Assembly: GCA_050050435.1 (NCBI GenBank)
Contig: JASFUE010000003.1
Span: 1 to 34,115, forward strand
DNA: 34,115 nt
Origin: SG8-40 sp050050435
Lineage (GTDB): Bacteria; Pseudomonadota; Gammaproteobacteria; Burkholderiales; Eutrophovitaceae
Direction: 5' to 3'
Shown: piece by piece, positions 1-7,756 of the stretch
Numbering within the stretch: the first letter of the stretch is position 1
Layout of the letters: each line of letters starts with the position of its first letter
Notes under the pieces: generated by a model
Told to the model about the DNA's origin: nothing
Database searches by the model: none
What the model saw: only the letters and a program-made list of their open reading frames with translations
Made by a program: the position numbers and the translations under genes

Positions 1-1313
1 TAGCAGATTTCGACCAGTCGCCACACATATACGAGGGCGAGCAAGGAGCTGATCACAATGAGCGCGGCAAGCCACCACCAGCCTTTCTCGACCGCGGCCA
101 TGACGAGGTACCACTTGCTGACAAATCCGGCTGTCCCCGGTATCCCGATCAGGCTCAGGCCGCCAACGACCAGGCCGGCGGCGGTGAGCGGCATGCGCTT
201 TGCGAGCCCGGACATTTGCGAAATGACCGGTTGGCCGATCCGCAGCGCGACGCATCCCAGAAGCAGAAATATCGCGCCCTTGGTCGCGGCATGATTGAAC
301 AAATGAACGATCGCGCCGGTAAGACCACTTGCGTTGGCCAGGCCGATTCCGAGCGTGATGTAGCCAATTTGTGCCACGCTTGAATACGCGAACATGCGTT
401 TGACATCGTCCTGGAATATCGCGGTTATGGACGCGATGAACATTGCCGCCACCGACAGGGTGAGCAGCATTTCATTGAACGGCAGGTTCTGCAGGATGTG
501 CGACTGGCCGAATACCGTATAGCTGAAGCGCAGTAGCAGGTAGACGGCGACCTTGGTCGCCGTTGCCGCGAGAAACGCAGTCGATACCGAGGGCGCATAG
601 GCATAGGCATTGGGCAGCCACAGATGCAGGGGAAACAGTGCCAGCTTGAGCGATATGCCGACCGTCAGGAACGCCAGCGCAGCCAGTTGTGGTCGATGCA
701 GCGGAAGCTCGGCTATGCGTTGCGAAAGGTCGGCGAGGTTCAATGTTCCGGTCATCAGATAGAGCAGTCCAACGCCGATGACGATAAACGTTGCACCGAT
801 GGTGCCCATGATCAGGTATCGATATGAGGCAACCAGTGCGCGACGGTCCTGGCCATAAGCGATCAGAACGTAGGTCGCGAGCGACGAGATTTCGAGAAAT
901 ACAAAAACGTTGAACGCATCGCCCGTGATCGTCACGCCGAGCAATCCGGCCAGGCAGATCAGGAAGGCGGTCCAGAACAGATAATGCTGTTGGCTACGGA
1001 TTTCCGCCAACAGGCTGCGTCTTGCGTAAGGCACGATCGCAGCGGCAACAACGGAAACCAGTACCAGCACAAACGCATTGAGCGCGTCAATGCGGTACTC
1101 GATGCCCCACGGTGGCGCCCAGCCGCCAAACGCATAGGAGATGGTGCCGCCGTCGACGACCCGGAGAAGCATCGCGATGGAAATGGCTGCGGTTGCCCAT
1201 GTTGCAGACCATGCGACCAGCCAGGTGAGCGCGCTCCGGCGAAGCAGTACGCACAGGGGCGCGGCGATCAATGGCAGGACAACTTGCAGCGCCGGCAGAT
1301 TGCTTTCAATCAT
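1..1313 (-). CDS. mrpD: Mrp Na+/H+ antiporter subunit D, 3' end cut by window edge
   Basis: Reading the minus strand from the ATG at 1313 gives 437 codons with no stop before the window edge. The protein is a multi-span membrane protein of the proton-translocating NADH dehydrogenase/antiporter family, which exchanges Na+ for H+ across the inner membrane within the Mrp complex. Visible hallmarks are the TM5 glutamate (E141 in VFLEISSLATY), the TM7 lysine (K223 in GISLKLALFPLHLW) and the HLFNHAATKG segment near 338-346. The ATG overlaps the mrpC stop by four bases (ATGA), which fits translational coupling. Family members are about 490-500 residues, so only the C-terminus should be missing. It could also be labelled an NuoN- or HyfB-like subunit, but the neighbours make MrpD far more likely. 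Confidence 0.92.
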   Translation of the reverse strand, partial: MIESNLPALQVVLPLIAAPLCVLLRRSALTWLVAWSATWATAAISIAMLLRVVDGGTISYAFGGWAPPWGIEYRIDALNAFVLVLVSVVAAAIVPYARRSLLAEIRSQQHYLFWTAFLICLAGLLGVTITGDAFNVFVFLEISSLATYVLIAYGQDRRALVASYRYLIMGTIGATFIVIGVGLLYLMTGTLNLADLSQRIAELPLHRPQLAALAFLTVGISLKLALFPLHLWLPNAYAYAPSVSTAFLAATATKVAVYLLLRFSYTVFGQSHILQNLPFNEMLLTLSVAAMFIASITAIFQDDVKRMFAYSSVAQIGYITLGIGLANASGLTGAIVHLFNHAATKGAIFLLLGCVALRIGQPVISQMSGLAKRMPLTAAGLVVGGLSLIGIPGTAGFVSKWYLVMAAVEKGWWWLAALIVISSLLALVYVWRLVEIC

Positions 1314-1666
1314 GTCGCGTTCTGATCCTGCTCCTGGATCTGTTCCTCTTCGACGCTGCCATAGGCTTCATGAATCCGCACGACCAGAGCAAGTCCGAGT
1401 GCAATTGTTGCAACGCCAACCACGATCGCGGTCAGGATCAGTACGTGTGGCAGCGGATTTGAGTACAGCGTGTAAGCGGGGTCGAAGATGGGCGCGGTTC
1501 CTCCGAGAATTTTCCCCGGAGAGATATAGATAAGGTAAACCGAGGTCTGGAAAATGCTGAGCCCGATGAGTTTCTTTACCAGGTTGCCGCGGGCAATGAC
1601 GATAAAAATCCCGGTAACCAGGAGAAACATCGCAATCCAGTAATTGATGAAATCCAGGAAATTCAT
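1310..1666 (-). CDS. mrpC: Mrp Na+/H+ antiporter subunit C
   Basis: This 118-residue NuoK-like protein has three predicted membrane helices (about 8-26, 31-49 and 73-96) and the family segment NLVKKLIGLSIFQ at 28-40. MrpC is a small membrane subunit that packs against MrpD and MrpA in the Mrp cation/proton antiporter. The start at 1666 overlaps the mrpB stop by four bases and the gene's own stop overlaps the mrpD start in the same way, so the operon is tightly coupled. An upstream in-frame extension exists, but it runs through the mrpB coding region and adds nothing family-like. The acidic, Gln-rich tail (EEEQIQEQDQ) after the last helix is not conserved in the family as far as I know. Confidence 0.93.
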   Translation of the reverse strand: MNFLDFINYWIAMFLLVTGIFIVIARGNLVKKLIGLSIFQTSVYLIYISPGKILGGTAPIFDPAYTLYSNPLPHVLILTAIVVGVATIALGLALVVRIHEAYGSVEEEQIQEQDQNAT

Positions 1667-2097
1667 TTTTCGCTGTATGCGCTGCGAGCCCGGCCGGCAA
1701 ACATGTAAAAGATCATCAGCATGACGCCCGCCACGGTGATGCCGACACCGAGCTCGACCAGAAAGATTCCGCGATGCTGCCCGTGCACCGGATCGTGCAT
1801 CAATGCGGAGTATTGCAGGAAGTTTCCTCCCATTATCATCGTGGCCACACCAACACCAGCGTAGATCAGCACACCCAGCGCGATCATCGTTTCCACAATC
1901 CACTCAGGCAAAACCCGGCGAGTGGTTTGCAGGCCAAAAATCAGTGCATGAAAGATCACCGCAGCAGCGACAATGACACCTGCCTGGAATCCGCCGCCCG
2001 GCCCGTAGTCCCCATGAAATTGCACGTACAGGCCGAATATCAGAATGAACGGAATCAGCAGCTTGGCGATGACTCTCAGAACCCGGTAACCGCGCAT
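1663..2097 (-). CDS. mrpB: Mrp Na+/H+ antiporter subunit B (MnhB domain)
   Basis: This 144-residue protein has the MnhB domain, with four membrane helices and the signature HGDYGPGGGFQAG at residues 28-40. It is a structural membrane subunit of the Mrp antiporter. Its start at 2097 directly abuts the stop codon of the preceding DUF4040 gene at 2098, and its stop overlaps the mrpC start. The length agrees with stand-alone MrpB proteins. The assignment is firm. Confidence 0.94.
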   Translation of the reverse strand: MRGYRVLRVIAKLLIPFILIFGLYVQFHGDYGPGGGFQAGVIVAAAVIFHALIFGLQTTRRVLPEWIVETMIALGVLIYAGVGVATMIMGGNFLQYSALMHDPVHGQHRGIFLVELGVGITVAGVMLMIFYMFAGRARSAYSEK

Positions 2098-2649
2098 CTA
2101 GTTTTGCTCCTCGTCACTATCGCTGCGCCAGCGCCGCCGAAGCAAGGCGATCACGCCGATTCCTGCCATGAAGATGACGGTGACCTCGCCGAGCGTATCG
2201 AATCCGCGATAGCTCGCCAGTACCGCGGTAACAATGTTGGGCACGCCGGTTTCCTGCGGGGCCTGTTCGATATACCTCGGCGCCACATGATGATGAATCA
2301 CGCTGTCTTTCGAGCCGAATTCCGGAAGGCCCAGCGTGCCGTATACCAGCAGCCCACCGGTTACCAGCGCCACGAGCAGAGGCAGCAGCGGATTGTGAAT
2401 CGGTTTCGCTTCTTCGCTTTGCGTAAGGTACAGGGTGCCGAGCAGCAAAATGGTGGAAACTCCGGCGCCAACGGCCGCTTCCGTCATCGACACGTCGACC
2501 GCATCGAGGACGAGGAGAATGGTGGCCATAAGGAAGCTGTAGAGGCTGCCCAGGATGACGACACCGAACATGTTGCGTGAGCGCACGATTGCGATTGCCG
2601 TTGCTGCCATCATCAGGAGCAGGACCGAGTTAATCAATGTCGTGGTCAT
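2098..2649 (-). CDS. MrpA C-terminal-like subunit (DUF4040/MbhD plus MbhE-like)
   Basis: This 183-residue membrane protein corresponds to the C-terminal part of MrpA, here encoded as a separate gene. Residues 1-78 look like the DUF4040 (MbhD) domain, with the conserved acidic positions D52 and E57 in DAVDVSMTEAAVGAG. Residues about 90-170 look like the MbhE-type domain, with ETGVPNIVTAVLASYRGFD at 133-151. These domains are thought to line part of the ion path in Mrp and in membrane-bound hydrogenases. The N-terminal NuoL-like antiporter domain of a full MrpA is absent from this gene. The gene overlaps mrpG by four bases upstream and abuts mrpB downstream. The domain assignment is confident; how the complex is completed is inference. 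Confidence 0.88.
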   Translation of the reverse strand: MTTTLINSVLLLMMAATAIAIVRSRNMFGVVILGSLYSFLMATILLVLDAVDVSMTEAAVGAGVSTILLLGTLYLTQSEEAKPIHNPLLPLLVALVTGGLLVYGTLGLPEFGSKDSVIHHHVAPRYIEQAPQETGVPNIVTAVLASYRGFDTLGEVTVIFMAGIGVIALLRRRWRSDSDEEQN

Positions 2650-3077
2650 GATTGGTCCTGTATGCCATTGCGGCTGTCGGTCCCGGTGTTCGTTCCCGTG
2701 CGGGTGTTGTCTCGATCCGGTTCAACCGCGAGCAAAGGCGCCGATTTGTCCCCGAGCATCGACTCCGATCGTCCCGCGAGCAAAGGCTCGACACCCCGCA
2801 CCCGTGCGGCGCGCGCCAGTGCATGAGTAGCGGTGGGGCTGGTGAAGAACAGCAGCAGCGCAATCATCACCAGTTTGACCGTTACCAGCGTGAGGCCTGC
2901 CTGCAACATCATGCCCAGCAACAGGAGTCCGGCGCCGAGCGTATCAATCAGGCTTGCTGCGTGCATGCGGGTGAAAAAATCCGGCATGCGCAACAGTCCC
3001 AGTGCGCCGATCACGCAGAAAACGCCCCCGCTGACGATCAGGAGCCAGCTCGCCAGATTCAGGATTTCCGCCGTCAC
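2646..3077 (-). CDS. mrpG: Mrp Na+/H+ antiporter subunit G
   Basis: This 143-residue protein has the MnhG domain in its first 90 residues: three membrane helices and the signature LLRMPDFFTRMHA at 28-40. MrpG is a small membrane subunit of the Mrp antiporter. The start at 3077 overlaps the mrpF stop and the stop overlaps the DUF4040 gene start. After the membrane domain there is a polar tail of about 50 residues, rich in Asp, Thr and Gly, which ends in GTDSRNGIQDQS. The tail makes the protein somewhat longer than typical MrpG (about 110-125 residues); its role is unknown and it may simply be an unstructured extension. Confidence 0.93.
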   Translation of the reverse strand: MTAEILNLASWLLIVSGGVFCVIGALGLLRMPDFFTRMHAASLIDTLGAGLLLLGMMLQAGLTLVTVKLVMIALLLFFTSPTATHALARAARVRGVEPLLAGRSESMLGDKSAPLLAVEPDRDNTRTGTNTGTDSRNGIQDQS

Positions 3078-3394
3078 TGAGGTTTGCTCCGTGCTCTAGC
3101 GGGACGTTTATCGGAATCAGGGCCGGGATCGCCAATGTCGCCGAGATCGCCGTGGCGGAAAAATTTCAGCACCGCGATCGTGCCGATGACGTTGAGCAGT
3201 CCGTAAACAATCGCAATGTCGAGAAACTCGGGACGTTCGGTAAGAAATCCCACTACAGCGAGTAACAACATGGCGACGGTGCCGGCCGAGTTGACTGCCT
3301 GAGTGCGATCGAACACCGTGGGCCCCGACAGGGCGCGGATGATAATGCCGGTCAGCGCAATGAGCAGTAATGCGGATGCGACTTCAAACATCAT
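3074..3394 (-). CDS. mrpF: Mrp Na+/H+ antiporter subunit F
   Basis: This 106-residue protein has the MrpF/PhaF fold of three helices and the signature SGPTVFDRTQAVNS at about 23-36, which includes the conserved Asp29 that the family needs for ion transport. It works in the inner membrane as part of the Mrp complex. The gene lies 14 bases downstream of mrpE, and its stop overlaps the mrpG start. The C-terminal 25 residues are charged and probably cytoplasmic. The assignment is firm. Confidence 0.94.
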   Translation of the reverse strand: MMFEVASALLLIALTGIIIRALSGPTVFDRTQAVNSAGTVAMLLLAVVGFLTERPEFLDIAIVYGLLNVIGTIAVLKFFRHGDLGDIGDPGPDSDKRPARARSKPQ

Positions 3395-3408
3395 GAACCC
3401 GCTTTCTG

Positions 3409-3882
3409 TCAGGCGCCTTCGAAGCGCGTTACGCGGCGGTCCATCTCGCCATTGGCAAGTCCGCTGGCACCGTCTTGCGTGAGTGCATGGACCAGAATTT
3501 CATCGTCGCCGACATCAACCGAAATGGTGCCCGGCGTAAGCGTAATGGAATTGGCAAACGTGGTACGGCCCACGTCGGTTTTCTGTGTCGCGCGAACACG
3601 AAGCAGCACGGGGCTGATCGGCAAGCGCGGATGCAGAATGATTACCGCGACCTGCAGTGCAGACTTGAAAATTTCCTTGATCAGCCAGGGCCAATAGAAC
3701 AGCAATGCGCGCGGCACCAGTTGCACCGGATGGCCTTCCCGGTCGACGACATCCATACGCCGGGCGAACAACACGACGCCCAGGGCGCAAACAGCCCCGG
3801 CGCCTACCAGGAATCCTGTGTAATGACCTGAAAGTAGCAGCCAGAAGGCAAACAGAACGAGAAATGAGCTGACAAGGCGCAT
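3409..3882 (-). CDS. mrpE: Mrp Na+/H+ antiporter subunit E
   Basis: This 157-residue protein has the MNHE domain: two N-terminal membrane helices, the segment WPWLIKEIFKSALQVAVIIL around 64-83, and the soluble part with TFANSITLTPGTISVDV near 108-124. MrpE supports assembly and full activity of the antiporter. It is the first gene of the minus-strand operon. The sequence GGGAGGGGAAGG just before the ATG is a strong ribosome binding site, and a sigma70-like promoter lies about 70 bases upstream (3951-3979). Having mrpE first, followed by F, G, a short MrpA piece, B, C and D, differs from the classical A-B-C-D-E-F-G order. Confidence 0.94.
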   Translation of the reverse strand: MRLVSSFLVLFAFWLLLSGHYTGFLVGAGAVCALGVVLFARRMDVVDREGHPVQLVPRALLFYWPWLIKEIFKSALQVAVIILHPRLPISPVLLRVRATQKTDVGRTTFANSITLTPGTISVDVGDDEILVHALTQDGASGLANGEMDRRVTRFEGA

Positions 3883-3950
3883 GCCTTCCCCTCCCGGTTG
3901 TATTTTCGTGCAGACACGGTGCCCTGTCGCGAGGCACAGGCGAACGGCGA

Positions 3951-3979
3951 ATTCTATCGACAGTATGAAGTGTGGACAA
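3951..3979 (-). promoter_or_regulatory. Putative sigma70 promoter of the mrp operon
   Basis: On the minus strand, TTGTCC (3979-3974) and TAGAAT (3956-3951) are separated by exactly 17 bases. The -10 box matches the consensus at five of six positions and the -35 box at four. The predicted start would leave a leader of about 60 bases before mrpE. This rests on motif reading only. Confidence 0.5.
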
Positions 3980-4229
3980 CCCGTTGACAGCGGGAAAGAA
4001 CACGCTGGACCAGCCGTAACCAGGGGGTGCGTATCGATGGCGAGGTGCTCGCGAACATGCCCGATATGACCTTAAAATGCACGCCGATTCCCTTGGAGGT
4101 GGGGAAAAAAGGTGGCCTCGGGGCATGATTACAAAATACAATCCCGGACTAAGCCTTTTAAGGCGTTCGGCGAAGCGGAGCCGGCCGTGCCGTATCAGGG
4201 ATGCGGTGGGCGGGCAAGCGGCCGCATCG

Positions 4230-4258
4230 TTGGGCCAGAAGATAGGGCCGGCTATTAT
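4230..4258 (+). promoter_or_regulatory. Putative promoter of the TRAP transporter operon
   Basis: TTGGGC at 4230-4235 and TATTAT at 4253-4258 are 17 bases apart. The -10 box matches at five of six positions but the -35 box only at three, so an activator may be needed. The predicted start lies about 37 bases before the dctP ATG. Confidence 0.35.
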
Positions 4259-4301
4259 CGGACCGGACCAGGCAAGGAAATCACTTGAGGAGGAGTCAAC
4301 C

Positions 4302-5522
4302 ATGAGCGAAGACCAGCGCGCAGGGCGCCGCATCGATCAACAACAGCCGGGCATAGATCAAAAATGGCTTGGTCGCAGACAGTTTCTGGGCAAAGCGGCC
4401 GTAGCGGGTGGTGCAGCCACGCTTGCCGCACTATCGGGCTGCGGTGTCGGTAGCGACAACAGTCAGCAACAAACGGGTTCCAGTGCCGCTTCCGGAGGTG
4501 ATTCGTCCTTGCCTGAACTCAGGCTCAAGTTCCAGGGTGCCTTTTCGCCAAAGGACCCGATATTTGAAATCGCCGCTGAGCTTTACAGATTCATCGACGA
4601 GTTGTCCGGTGGACGCATGACCGTCGAGCTCTTGCCCTCGGGTGCAGTGGTTGGCGCCTTTGATCAGGCCGATGCGGTCAACAAGGGTATTCTGGATGGC
4701 AGTCACGCGGTACCCGCATTCTGGTACGGCAAGAACAGCGCGCTGTCGCTGTTCGGAACCGGTCCCGCATGGGGCCATGATGCCAACACCTTTCTGGGCT
4801 GGATGGAGTACGGTGGAGGCAAGGAACTGTACGAACAAATCTATCGTGACGAGCTCAAACTCAATGTCGTGCCGCTTGCCTACGGACCGATGCCTACGCA
4901 GCCGCTTGGATGGTTCAAAAAGGAAATCAAATCGGCGGCACAGTTCAAGGGTGTCAAGTACCGTACCGTCGGCCTGTCCATTGACGTGTTCAAGAACATG
5001 GGGGCTTCGGTTGTGGCGCTGCCAGGCGGCGAAATTGTCCCGGCGCTGGAGCGCGGCGTGATTGACGCGGCCGAATACAACAATCCCGCCTCCGACAAGG
5101 CCCTCGGTTTTCCCGACGTGACCAAGATTTGCATGGTGCAAAGCTATCACCAGCCCGCGGAGATTCTGGAGGTTCTGATCAACCGCAACGTCTGGGACAG
5201 CATGCCGGAACAGTATCGGGCAATCTGGCGTGTCGCGGTCAAGGCCGCCAACAGTCAGATGTACTGGCGTACGATGGAAGAATATTCCAAAGCATATGAA
5301 GATTTGCGCGACAACCATGGCGTTAATTTCATCACGACGCCGACGGATGTTCTTGAGCTGCAACTCGATGCCTGGGACAAGATCATCGCCGACAAGGGAC
5401 CCGAGAACCCGTTCTTCGTGAAAGTGATTGAGTCACAGAAAGCGTATCTTGGTCGCGTACTCGGTTATCAGAACAAGTTCATCGTTGGAAGGCAACAGGC
5501 TTACGATCATTTCTTCAGCTAG
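4302..5522 (+). CDS. TRAP transporter substrate-binding protein (DctP family, TakP/COG4663-like)
   Basis: This 406-residue extracytoplasmic protein binds the substrate for a TRAP transporter. The start at 4302 is chosen because GAGGAGGAG lies seven bases upstream and because it yields a proper export signal: twin arginines at 25-26 in GRRQFLGK, a hydrophobic stretch, and a lipobox LSGC with Cys47. It is therefore probably a Tat-exported lipoprotein. The mature part resembles the TakP branch, with ALPGGEIVPALERGVIDAAEY near residues 243-263, the segment that forms the binding pocket. TakP-type proteins bind 2-oxo acids or lactate, usually with a cation. The exact substrate cannot be read from sequence. 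A stem-loop follows the gene before dctQ. Confidence 0.88.
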   Translation: MSEDQRAGRRIDQQQPGIDQKWLGRRQFLGKAAVAGGAATLAALSGCGVGSDNSQQQTGSSAASGGDSSLPELRLKFQGAFSPKDPIFEIAAELYRFIDELSGGRMTVELLPSGAVVGAFDQADAVNKGILDGSHAVPAFWYGKNSALSLFGTGPAWGHDANTFLGWMEYGGGKELYEQIYRDELKLNVVPLAYGPMPTQPLGWFKKEIKSAAQFKGVKYRTVGLSIDVFKNMGASVVALPGGEIVPALERGVIDAAEYNNPASDKALGFPDVTKICMVQSYHQPAEILEVLINRNVWDSMPEQYRAIWRVAVKAANSQMYWRTMEEYSKAYEDLRDNHGVNFITTPTDVLELQLDAWDKIIADKGPENPFFVKVIESQKAYLGRVLGYQNKFIVGRQQAYDHFFS

Positions 5523-5589
5523 GTTGCGGCTGGGGTATCTGATCAGATCGAAGTCCCCGCGGGAAATAAGAAACAGTCAGTGCGCGGAT

Positions 5590-5612
5590 AGCCGGGGAGT
5601 GGTTCACCGGCT
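5590..5612 (+). other. Stem-loop between dctP and dctQ
   Basis: AGCCGG (5590-5595) and CCGGCT (5607-5612) form a six-base stem, extendable by two weaker pairs, around an 11-base loop. No T-tract follows. Such intergenic hairpins often stabilise the upstream message, so that the binding protein is made in excess over the membrane subunits; that role here is inference. Confidence 0.3.
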
Positions 5613-5648
5613 GTCTGTTACCTGTTGCATCCACACTAAGGAATTGCC

Positions 5649-6236
5649 GTGAACCGCTACTTATTCTTGATCGACCGGATCAGCGCCTGGTCCGGGAAAT
5701 TGTTTGCATGGTCGGTGGTCATTCTGACGCTGCTCGTATGTTCCGACGTCACGTTGCGGTACATTTTCAATGCACCGAATCAGTGGACATTCGATGTCTC
5801 TAACCTTCTGTATGGCGTGCTGTTCATGATGGCGGGTGCCTATACCTTGTCGCGAAATGGCCATGTGCGTGCGGACATGGTGTATCGCACGCTCACACCG
5901 AAGACGCAAGCCTGGTTAGATCTTGTCCTTTACGTCGTGTTCTTTATTCCGGGGATTGCTGCGCTGGTCTATGCCGGCATTGAGTTCACACAGATATCAT
6001 GGGCGATGAGGGAAGTCTCCAGCGTCACATCCTCCGGTGTGCCGGTATACCCGTACAAGCTTTTCATTCCCATATCGGGCGGTCTTTTGCTCCTGCAGGG
6101 GTTCGCAGAAATCATTCGCTGTGTCCAATGCATTCGTACCGGCGAATGGCCGCAGCGTCTGCATGATGTTGAGGAAGAAGATATCGATCAGATCAAGGAG
6201 TTGCTCTCCGGCAGCGACGCAGAGGGGAAATCGTGA
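5649..6236 (+). CDS. TRAP transporter small permease subunit (DctQ family)
   Basis: This 195-residue protein has four predicted membrane helices and is the DctQ-like small subunit of the tripartite transporter, sitting beside DctM in the inner membrane. The segment WSVVILTLLVCSDVTLRYIF near residues 20-40 and NGHVRADMVY near 75-84 fit the family. The start is GTG at 5649, supported by AAGGA at 5638-5642. The stop overlaps the dctM start (GTGA). An acidic cytoplasmic tail (DVEEEDIDQIKELL) follows the last helix. The specificity follows from the binding protein. Confidence 0.88.
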   Translation: MNRYLFLIDRISAWSGKLFAWSVVILTLLVCSDVTLRYIFNAPNQWTFDVSNLLYGVLFMMAGAYTLSRNGHVRADMVYRTLTPKTQAWLDLVLYVVFFIPGIAALVYAGIEFTQISWAMREVSSVTSSGVPVYPYKLFIPISGGLLLLQGFAEIIRCVQCIRTGEWPQRLHDVEEEDIDQIKELLSGSDAEGKS

Positions 6237-7684
6237 ACTGGCCCAGATTTCTCAAATTCGAAGCCCGGACCATCGGGTTCGGCATCATCGGGTTCATTAT
6301 CCTCGGCTATATCCTGTTTTTGCCGCCGCCTTCGCAAATTACCAATCCCCACCTTGGCATGGTCATGCTGGGGGTCATCATTGCCTCCATCCTTCTCGGG
6401 TTTCCCATCGCCTTTACTCTGATTGGCCTGGGAATTCTATTCGGGCTGGTTGCGTTTTACCGGCCAGGGGTGCCGCTGCTGGAAAACCCGATATTCGACA
6501 ACATGGTGTTACGCACCTATGGCGTGATGACGGCGGACGTCATCATCGCGGTGCCGTTGTTCATTTTCATGGGTTACATTGTCGAGCGATCCGGAATCAT
6601 CGACAGGTTGTTCCGCAGTCTCGAGCTGTCGATGTCGCGGGTACCGGCGGCGCTGGCCGTTGCGACGATACTCACCTGTGCAGTGTTTGCTGCCGCGACC
6701 GGAATTATCGGTGCAACGGTGACGCTGATGGGTCTGCTGGTGTTGCCTCCCATGCTCAAGGCCGGTTACGACATCAAGCTTTCTGCAGGGTCTATCGCTG
6801 CGGGGGGCTGCCTGGGCATTCTGATCCCGCCCAGCGTGTTGCTCATTCTCTATGGCGCGACCGCCGGAGTATCGGTGGTGCAGCTTTATATGGGTGCTCT
6901 GATTCCCGGGCTGATGCTATCCAGCATGTATGTCGGCTACGTGATCATCAGAGCAATCATTAATCCGAAACTTGCGCCCAGGCTTCCAGCGGAGGAACTC
7001 AACGTTCCCGGGTTCGAGGTTCTCAAGATGCTGCTGACCTCGTTCTTTCCTTTGGCATTCCTCATTACGGCAGTGCTCGGCAGTATTCTTTTTGGCGTTG
7101 CCACGCCGACCGAGGCAGCGGCCGTTGGCGCACTGGGTGCCGCCATTCTTGCCGCATCCTACAAACGTCTGACATTCACGCGTCTCAAGGAATCGGCGTT
7201 TCTGACAGCGCGCACCACTGCAATGGTGTGTTGGCTGCTGGTGGGATCGTGGGTTTTTTCGTCGACGTTTGCAGCGCTCGGTGGCCAGAATGTTCTCGAG
7301 AGCTGGGTCTATGGTATGGATTTGTCGCCGGGCGGCTTTCTGTTTTTGTCGCAGTTATTGATCTTCCTGCTCGGCTGGCCTCTCGACTGGACGGTGATCA
7401 TCATCATCTTCGTACCGATTTTCCTGCCGATGCTGCCGAACTTTGGAATCGATCCGTTGTTTTTCGGTTTATTGACCGCGATCAATCTGCAGACTGCGTT
7501 CCTGTCGCCGCCGATGGCGATGGCGGCTTATTACCTGAAAGGCGTGGCGCCGCCCCAGGTATCACTTGCGCACATTTTCATGGGTATGGTGCCGTTCATG
7601 CTGATTCAGCTGACGGCGATGATACTGCTGGTTTTGTTCCCGGCAATCGGTATGTGGCTGCCACAGATTTTTTACAGCAGTTGA
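6233..7684 (+). CDS. TRAP transporter large permease subunit (DctM family)
   Basis: This 483-residue, very hydrophobic protein with about a dozen helices is the DctM-like large subunit that drives substrate uptake with a Na+ or H+ gradient. Family segments include ATGIIGATVTLMGLLVLP near 160-177, GGCLGILIPPSVLLILYG near 191-208, and the late FLSPPMAMAAYYLKG stretch. The start is GTG at 6233, overlapping the dctQ stop and preceded by GAGGGG. The length is somewhat above the common 425-450 residues, because of an N-terminal extension with an extra hydrophobic segment, as in the larger permeases that partner TakP-like binding proteins. A seven-base inverted repeat straddles its stop codon. Confidence 0.9.
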   Translation: MNWPRFLKFEARTIGFGIIGFIILGYILFLPPPSQITNPHLGMVMLGVIIASILLGFPIAFTLIGLGILFGLVAFYRPGVPLLENPIFDNMVLRTYGVMTADVIIAVPLFIFMGYIVERSGIIDRLFRSLELSMSRVPAALAVATILTCAVFAAATGIIGATVTLMGLLVLPPMLKAGYDIKLSAGSIAAGGCLGILIPPSVLLILYGATAGVSVVQLYMGALIPGLMLSSMYVGYVIIRAIINPKLAPRLPAEELNVPGFEVLKMLLTSFFPLAFLITAVLGSILFGVATPTEAAAVGALGAAILAASYKRLTFTRLKESAFLTARTTAMVCWLLVGSWVFSSTFAALGGQNVLESWVYGMDLSPGGFLFLSQLLIFLLGWPLDWTVIIIIFVPIFLPMLPNFGIDPLFFGLLTAINLQTAFLSPPMAMAAYYLKGVAPPQVSLAHIFMGMVPFMLIQLTAMILLVLFPAIGMWLPQIFYSS

Positions 7685-7692
7685 GCTGCTGT
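7674..7692 (+). other. Inverted repeat across the dctM stop codon
   Basis: ACAGCAG and CTGCTGT form a perfect seven-base stem with loop TTGAG, which contains the dctM stop. No run of T follows, so this is not a standard intrinsic terminator. It may stabilise the 3' end or weaken read-through into the dehydrogenase gene. Confidence 0.3.
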
Positions 7693-7756
7693 GGATTGAT
7701 TGCGTGCCCTGTATCCAGAGTGTCAGCCGGGCGGTTCTTGATTTCGGAATGAAGAT

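Larger units (their letters stand above)
3883..4301. other. Divergent intergenic region between mrpE and dctP
   Basis: These 419 bases hold the control regions of two divergent operons. I see the mrp promoter at 3951-3979 and a candidate dctP promoter at 4230-4258. Between them lies a short perfect inverted repeat, GCCTT-TT-AAGGC, near 4153-4164. An isolated plus-strand TTGACA at 3984-3989 has no suitable -10 box downstream. An open frame in phase with dctP extends back to 4077, but it encodes no signal peptide or recognisable domain, so I treat the region as non-coding. Confidence 0.6.

Noticed and set aside
3984..3989. Isolated plus-strand TTGACA as -35 of dctP
   Set aside because: No -10-like hexamer lies 16-18 bases downstream, and the dctP start is more than 300 bases away.
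4077..4301. In-frame upstream extension of dctP
   Set aside because: It has no signal or domain, and the ATG at 4302 has a strong ribosome binding site followed by a good Tat/lipoprotein signal.
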